Shown here piece by piece: positions 58,829-64,000 of a stretch of 64,000 bases of DNA (the stretch's first letter is position 1; each line of letters starts with the position of its first letter). The DNA is taken from positions 18,945,313 through 19,009,312 of the forward strand of contig CM028909.1 of assembly GCA_016801845.1 (NCBI GenBank), given 5' to 3'. The position numbers and the translations under genes are program-made. Source of the DNA: Polydactylus sextarius (Eukaryota > Chordata > Actinopteri > Polynemidae). The notes under the pieces are model-generated. The model did no database searches and was not told the origin of the DNA. It saw nothing but the letters and a program-made list of their open reading frames with translations.

Positions 58829-59284
58829 TTATGCTGGATTGTGGTTTTTTTCATTGTCAAATATCTTTGTGTTAGCCCACTGACGCAAAAACACAACATC
58901 TCCAACCTCTAGTAGCAGTGTGACACCATTAGAAGATTTCCCATAACCATTTGTCTGATGCTCGTATGCAATAAAAATATACTGTCCATTCTTGACCAAC
59001 ACAGCACCTGAAGCATGTGAAGCATGTCCATGTGCACCTATGTAGAACTCAAAGTGGTAGGCTCCTCTCACTGGTGCAATGAAAAAACCTGTGAGACATT
59101 TTGTGTCAGTGAATGTCAGCAGACAATTGTCTCTTGTAACAACAATATCATAAATGATATTAATTATCTAAATTTATGAATTTTATTTTAGTATCTGTGT
59201 GTGGGTTGTAGGCATTTCCAACATTTGTAACAACATATCTGAAGACCAGATTAGCACCAATAGCACCAAAAACAAAACTGTCAA
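58829..59284 (-). pseudogene. C1q-domain gene remnant with lost splice donor
   Basis: Two pieces of a C1q (TNF-like) domain are present. The upstream piece ends LVFRYVVTNVGNAYNPHT at 59195; the downstream exon, 59088-58829, reads FFIAPVRGAYHFEFYIGAHG and later SNGVTLLLEVGDVVFLRQWA. The pieces would join in phase at ACA-G/GT, but the donor dinucleotide is AT rather than GT (59194-59193). The start of the domain (FSASLL-like strand) is unrecognisable, and the end, FDNEKNHNPA, stops before the usual FSGHLLF strand. No signal peptide or collagen/coiled-coil exon lies upstream in order. I infer a decayed member of the expanded fish C1q-like family; a sequencing error at one base could explain only the donor. 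Confidence 0.65.
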
Positions 59285-59299
59285 CACACATGGTACATT

Positions 59300-61212
59300 C
59301 ATCGCTTCCATAAAACAACAACTTTTGCAAAAATACAAGTCTGGATAAAACATGACTAAAGATTCCTTTTACAGACATGAAAAACAATAAAGGAAAATAA
59401 TTCTGAACAATTATGAAATTGCAGTTATTTCGATGCTTGTGATTATTGAAGATGTACTTTAGAGAAATTTCACTGAAAAGATATGACTCTGATGTTGATT
59501 CTGTAGAATAGCAATGTATACCAATGTAATCTTTTAAGCCTTTTAAAAACTTTTTAAACGACATGTCCACTGTGTTTTGTAAACTATAGGTTGAGTCTTT
59601 TCAACAACTATCACAAATATTCATGTTCCTTTAATCTAATACTTTAAAAACAAAAACCACAGTTGCTCCTGTCAGTGTGAGCTATGAGTTGTGTTATACA
59701 ACTGAACTATTACATTTTAACAAGTAGCATGATATGGCAACGTGGTAGTATATCACACTAGACTTCTGTCCTTTCATTGATCAAAATAAAACAACTGTGT
59801 TTATTCTAACCTAATTCATGAATACCATACAGTCAAAGTAAAAATACTTTCTGCTTATGATAAGATAAGAGTCTGTGGTTTTGCTCATGGAATTTTTCTC
59901 ATGAGCAAATTATAGGTTAAAAGTGTGTTGTTTTGCAAAAACAATTTACCACATGTTAAAGAAAATCCAGCAAATGTTGCCACACTTATATGTTTACGTC
60001 TTTATTCAAATATAAGAGAACACAACAACAAAAGCACAGCCACTGTATCACACGTTCTGCTAAACAGAGGGAACATTTCCTTCATTTCCTCCAACATTAA
60101 CAACATGTGACCAATAGAACAGAGTGAAAGAATTTGAAGAGGAAAGGAAGAAGAGGAAGAAGAGGAAGTATGTAGTTTCTGAAGCTGATCTGATCGTATT
60201 ACTTCTGATCATGAGACAGATCAGAAAGTTTTTGAACATTTCAACAATTTTGTTTTGAACTACTGAATATGAACTATATGACGATAATGAAATTGACACG
60301 TGTTCATTTACATTCATTTACTCATTAACATGTGTCAACACTGCAGTTTTTCTCACAGATTTTTTCTCCCACATTATGGCTTTAAAGTGTGTTGTAATGC
60401 GTGTTACTGAGAAATGTAACAGCTGTAATATTGCTGAAAATTGACTGGTAATTCCTTACATTACTGCATTACTGCAAAAATAGTAATACATTACTGTACC
60501 TGCGTTACTTTTGTAAAACACTGATAGTATGTGTAGACACCAGAGACAACAGCAACAATAAAATCTACAATCTTGTCTCACATTCAGTAGCATGTGCAAT
60601 TAAATGCAGCATGTAAAAGAAAACAGTGAAAGTGAAGGATAGTGACAACTTCTCTAATCAGCACTGTAACATAATTCAAAAATCTTTTCAGTTTTTAAAT
60701 GACTTTGTTTCTGGTTGGTGTTGGAGGAGCTGCTAATGGACAGAAACAGGAGAGTGAGTGGATGTGCACCAGGTGGCGCTGTGGAGCTCTGGTGTTTGGT
60801 TTTATTGGTCGAAGAAGAAGCAGCCGCTGTAGGTGGAGCTCAGACCGTCAGTGAGTTGGACTCAACCTCTGTGCTCTGGTTCGTTGTCTTGTCTTCACAG
60901 ACTGAGGGAAACAGTCATAAGGTGTTGAGAGACATATGGGACAAAGCAGGTAACAGTCATTTTATTTACCAGAGACGTTGTTTTACACGTTCTCGTGTTT
61001 TTCCCGAACTGTGGCGTTTGAAGTGTGAATGTAATCCACCTCTGAATGATGGCTCATATTGATCTAGACAGAGAACTGCAGGTGTAGAAAATAATGATAT
61101 GAGAGGACGTGTGATTTCCCAGACAGGCTGTGGAAGTGACCTCTGACTCCTGACTCAGACTACGTGGGAAGTGTGTTTACAAGTTTTGTGTAAAAGTTAA
61201 CAGATTGTCAGA
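59300..61212. other. Intergenic region upstream of the oxidoreductase gene
   Basis: AT-rich, with several short frames that look random. A CTCF-like motif lies at 60766-60781. The GC-richer part 60700-60960 may hold the promoter and an untranslated exon ending at AAAGCAG/GTAACAG (about 60950), but I cannot fix it. Confidence 0.5.
60766..60781 (+). promoter_or_regulatory. CTCF-like motif
   Basis: GCACCAGGTGGCGCTG is very close to the CTCF consensus. It lies about 430 bases upstream of the oxidoreductase ATG. Motif match only. Confidence 0.45.
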
Positions 61213-64000
61213 ATGACCTGCCCTGTCCGTGTCGTCGTGGTGGGAGCTGGATGTCGAGGAGAGATTTACTCCAAGTTTGCATCCATTCACCCTGATCGCA
61301 TGAAGGTGAGGACAGGTTGGATGATATTAAATGACACGTGTTCTGACACGTATATGACAATTTGTACCATAAATATTATGTGTATTATACATATCCTGCT
61401 GCACAGGTTAGAAGATTACACATACACACTCTGTATTACACATATACACAGTCTGTTGTACATACTACATTATACTAAAATGGTGTTTGTGGATTACACA
61501 TATTTTCACATATTTCCTGCCTTTTATTTATTTGTTCTTTTTATTTCATACATCCTCTCTGTCTTACATGTGACAGTTGTCTTATCTTATTTCATGCGTT
61601 TTTTTTTATGAGCCTTTAAGTAAAAATGTTTTTAAAAAATATTAGAAGTCCTTTCCTCCTAAAAGTGTAATATGGCTACTTTATAATCTTGTGTAAAGTT
61701 ATAATGTTGTAACAGAGCACTTGTGTTTATTTTAACTTTGTTTCTTCTAACTTCAGGTTGTTGGAGTTGCTGATCCAAGGAAATTTGCTCGTACTAAACT
61801 TCAACAGCAGCACGGCATCACTAATGAAAACGTATATGACGGTGAGCATCAAAGAATTATTCGAAATGATTATTTTCCAGCCTCATGCTAAATTATTGAA
61901 TGTGCTCTCTTTTTTTTTTTTTTTTTTTTTTTTTAAACTAGACTGGTGCCATTTAGTTGAAAGGGAGAAGTTTGCAGATGCTGTGTTAATTTGCACTCCA
62001 GACAGCCTTCATAAGGTAAACTAGCACCTTTTCCCTGTTTTCTTTATTTTTTTTTATTTTGTTGTTGCTAAAGAAACACTGAAATTGATGTGTGGTATAC
62101 ATCACAGACTTCATAAGCAGTCTGCTTTTCCCATTTTCCCTATTTATTTCATTTCACTTGAATTCTCAGAATACACCATATTGAATGTCTCATTGTGTAT
62201 ATATTGTGTGTTTTGTGGTTAATCATCATATTAAACTAGTTTGTCTTTTCCAGGAACCCGCTGTGGCCTTTGCAAAGAAAGGCTATCATATTCTGCTGGA
62301 GAAACCGATGGCAGTGAGTGTTTTTCTTCACGAGGTTAAACATGAACCATCTCAACGTGGAGCCAAACTTTAACTTTGACTCATCTTACAGATCCTTCTT
62401 CCCAGAAATGTCTTACGTGTTAGCTTGTAGTACTTCATCATTAAATAAAAATGAAATTTCTAAACATCAATTTCAACATTTAATTCTCACATTTCAGTGT
62501 GATTTGTTTTATAAATTCTAAAGAATTGATTTCTATCAAGCACATTGCAACTTTTGGAAAAGATACAACTTAGTTAGACTTAGACTTAACCTTAGTTTCT
62601 GTGTCAGTTTCTGAAATACTAAAATTCTCCTCTGACTTTTTGCCTTGTGTGTCTGTGTGGCGCTTGTGTCATGCTTTGCGCAAAAATGTGTTCACATGAC
62701 TTTAGACAACTGCCGAAGACTGCACGGCCATTGTGGAGGCTTGCACTCAGAGTGGTGTGATGCTGTCAGTGGGTCATGTTCTCCGCTATGATCCCACCAT
62801 CTACAAGATAAAGGTCAACATTTTTCTGTCACAGTTCACTTGTTTAGAAAAATATTGTTTAGAAATGTATCATTTTTTTCTCACCAGGCATGAGTCACAG
62901 TTTTTTGTTTGTAGGTATTTTAAAAATGTATGATTTAAGTTGGAATAAGACAAGATCATTCAGCATAAACTTATTTTATTTGCTTAAGTTTAGTTATGTT
63001 GGTTTTCAAATGGAAGTAAAAAATATGCAACTAAAATGTTCTATAATATCTTTACTTTAGTTCACAGAAAATCTGTCAGCAGCAAACCTAACTGTAATAC
63101 AGTTTAGTTTGGTAACATTTCCTTGTTTTGACTAAATAAATGAAAACTAATTTCTTTTTTTTAGGAGCTGCTAAATGCTGGAGTCATAGGTGATGTGATC
63201 CATATTCAGCACCTTGAACCAGTAAGAACACAAACATTATTGTGTCTGTTGTTAAGTTTATTCAACTTTATTCAACAGTAACATATTCTTTGTTGTAAGT
63301 GAATTTCAAACCCCAACTTTTCACCATTTATACAATTTATTATAATAATAAAAAGATCCTCATAAATACAAGAACTTGTTCCTGTTCAAACCTATGTAGT
63401 AGTACTTATTAGTTTGTGCACTTAAATTATGTAGACAGAATTAAAACATTGTTACATTTATACTGTTTGTTTAAAAGCAGCGTCAACATCTTGTTTTAGG
63501 TTGGATTTTATCACTTTGCTCACTCTTTTGTTCGAGGGAACTGGAGAAATGAAGCCGAGAGCTCTTTTGTTCTTTTAGCCAAGTCGTGCCATGACATCGA
63601 CCTAATACATGACTGGGCCGGAGCACGCAGGTAAACCATCAGACAGTGCTCAATCATCACCTGAAAACTTGTCTAAGGTTTAGAAATAATAAGCAGGAAG
63701 ACGTGTAGTCAATACTAAAAAAGAAAAAGTAATAATGTTATCGTCTAGTTGACATCAACTGGATGATAATGTTTCGATTCCTTGGATTGAGCATTGACGC
63801 AACAGTTTGGACTTTGCAGGTGTGTTAAAGTGTCATCATTTGGATCCATCAGCCACTTCAGCAAAGACAACATGGTATGTGGTCTGCTTGTCTCATCACT
63901 GAACTTAAAAGCTTCAGCGCTATCAGAAGTCTCTATACTGTGCATGAATCTGAAATACAGTATTGTTACTGTCAGCCAACAGGTGCTGCAGATCGCTGCC
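61213..64000 (+). CDS. Gfo/Idh/MocA-family NAD(P)-dependent oxidoreductase, 5' part
   Basis: Exons: 61213-61305, 61757-61841, 61942-62015, 62254-62313, 62706-62813, 63165-63221, 63500-63630, 63820-63874, and 63976 to beyond the window. Phases agree throughout (about 229 residues visible). The Rossmann fold opens with VRVVVVGAGCRGEIYSKFA (GxGxxG type), followed by VVGVADP. The family EKP motif appears in GYHILLEKPMA. VGHVLRYDP and IQHLEPVGFYHFAHSFVRGN follow, and AKSCHDIDLIHDW carries the conserved His-Asp pair of the substrate pocket. Substrate is unknown; relatives oxidise or epimerise sugars and inositols. I know similar proteins in fish and invertebrates but no clear mammalian orthologue. 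The last exon start at 63976 was chosen because it gives PTGAADRC in frame, rather than the AG at 63982. Confidence 0.85.

Noticed and set aside
60060..60317. 85-codon minus frame with a possible hydrophobic segment
   Set aside because: Driven by a GAA-rich simple stretch; no family resemblance and no neighbouring exons, although a lost C1q-like leader exon cannot be excluded.
60715..61062. 115-codon + frame upstream of the oxidoreductase
   Set aside because: It overlaps the likely promoter/5' leader region and has no family resemblance; the oxidoreductase ATG at 61213 gives the proper Rossmann N-terminus.
1..64000. tRNA, rRNA, CRISPR arrays, bacterial operons, viral genomes
   Set aside because: Nothing with the necessary structure was seen on either strand.

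Overview
This is a nuclear genomic window from a vertebrate, almost certainly a teleost fish. Coding exons are short and separated by AT-rich introns with GT-AG borders. Poly(A) signals, microsatellites, Tc1/mariner, hAT and LINE remnants are scattered throughout. The genes are clear vertebrate orthologues, together with families that are typical of fish (a C1q-domain gene and a Gfo/Idh/MocA oxidoreductase). There are no bacterial operons, CRISPR arrays or viral genomes. All exon models below were built by hand: each splice junction was checked for GT/AG and for reading-frame phase, and gene names rest on recognised protein families, not on a database search.

Layout. (1) 892-16942, + strand: 3' half of espin (espn), an actin-bundling protein; the ankyrin exons lie upstream of the window. 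The gene appears to have two alternative 3' ends. One is a long terminal exon (8872-11048) that encodes an espin-like (ESPNL-type) C-terminus. The other is the classical actin-bundling module, spliced from exons at 14.9, 15.8 and 16.8 kb. A candidate internal promoter for a short espin lies near 3.5 kb. (2) 20800-32633, +: arhgef16, a DH-PH-SH3 Rho guanine nucleotide exchange factor with a C-terminal PDZ ligand. (3) 38525-34454, -: ybx1, a cold-shock-domain mRNA-binding protein, lying tail-to-tail with arhgef16. (4) 54498-41322, -: ppih, the U4/U6 snRNP cyclophilin. Its 8-kb first intron holds an intronless, oppositely oriented GPCR gene resembling GPR160 (49643-50695, +) and LINE fragments. 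(5) 57852-55365, -: taf10, a histone-fold subunit of TFIID and SAGA. (6) 59300-58720, -: remnants of a C1q-domain gene with a broken splice donor and an orphan coiled-coil exon. (7) 61213-64000, +: 5' part of a Gfo/Idh/MocA-family oxidoreductase that runs off the window.

The genes do not form a pathway. ybx1 and ppih are also neighbours in human (1p34), and espn and arhgef16 are both on human 1p36, so the window joins pieces of an old syntenic block; taf10 comes from another human chromosome. The points most worth checking are the dual 3' ends of espn with a one-base frame break in a C-run, the short-espin first exon that splices in phase, three Y-boxes (inverted CCAAT) in the promoter of the Y-box-protein gene itself, the nested GPCR, a long near-perfect palindrome in an arhgef16 intron, and the decayed C1q locus. 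I did not find evidence for a wholly new biological system.
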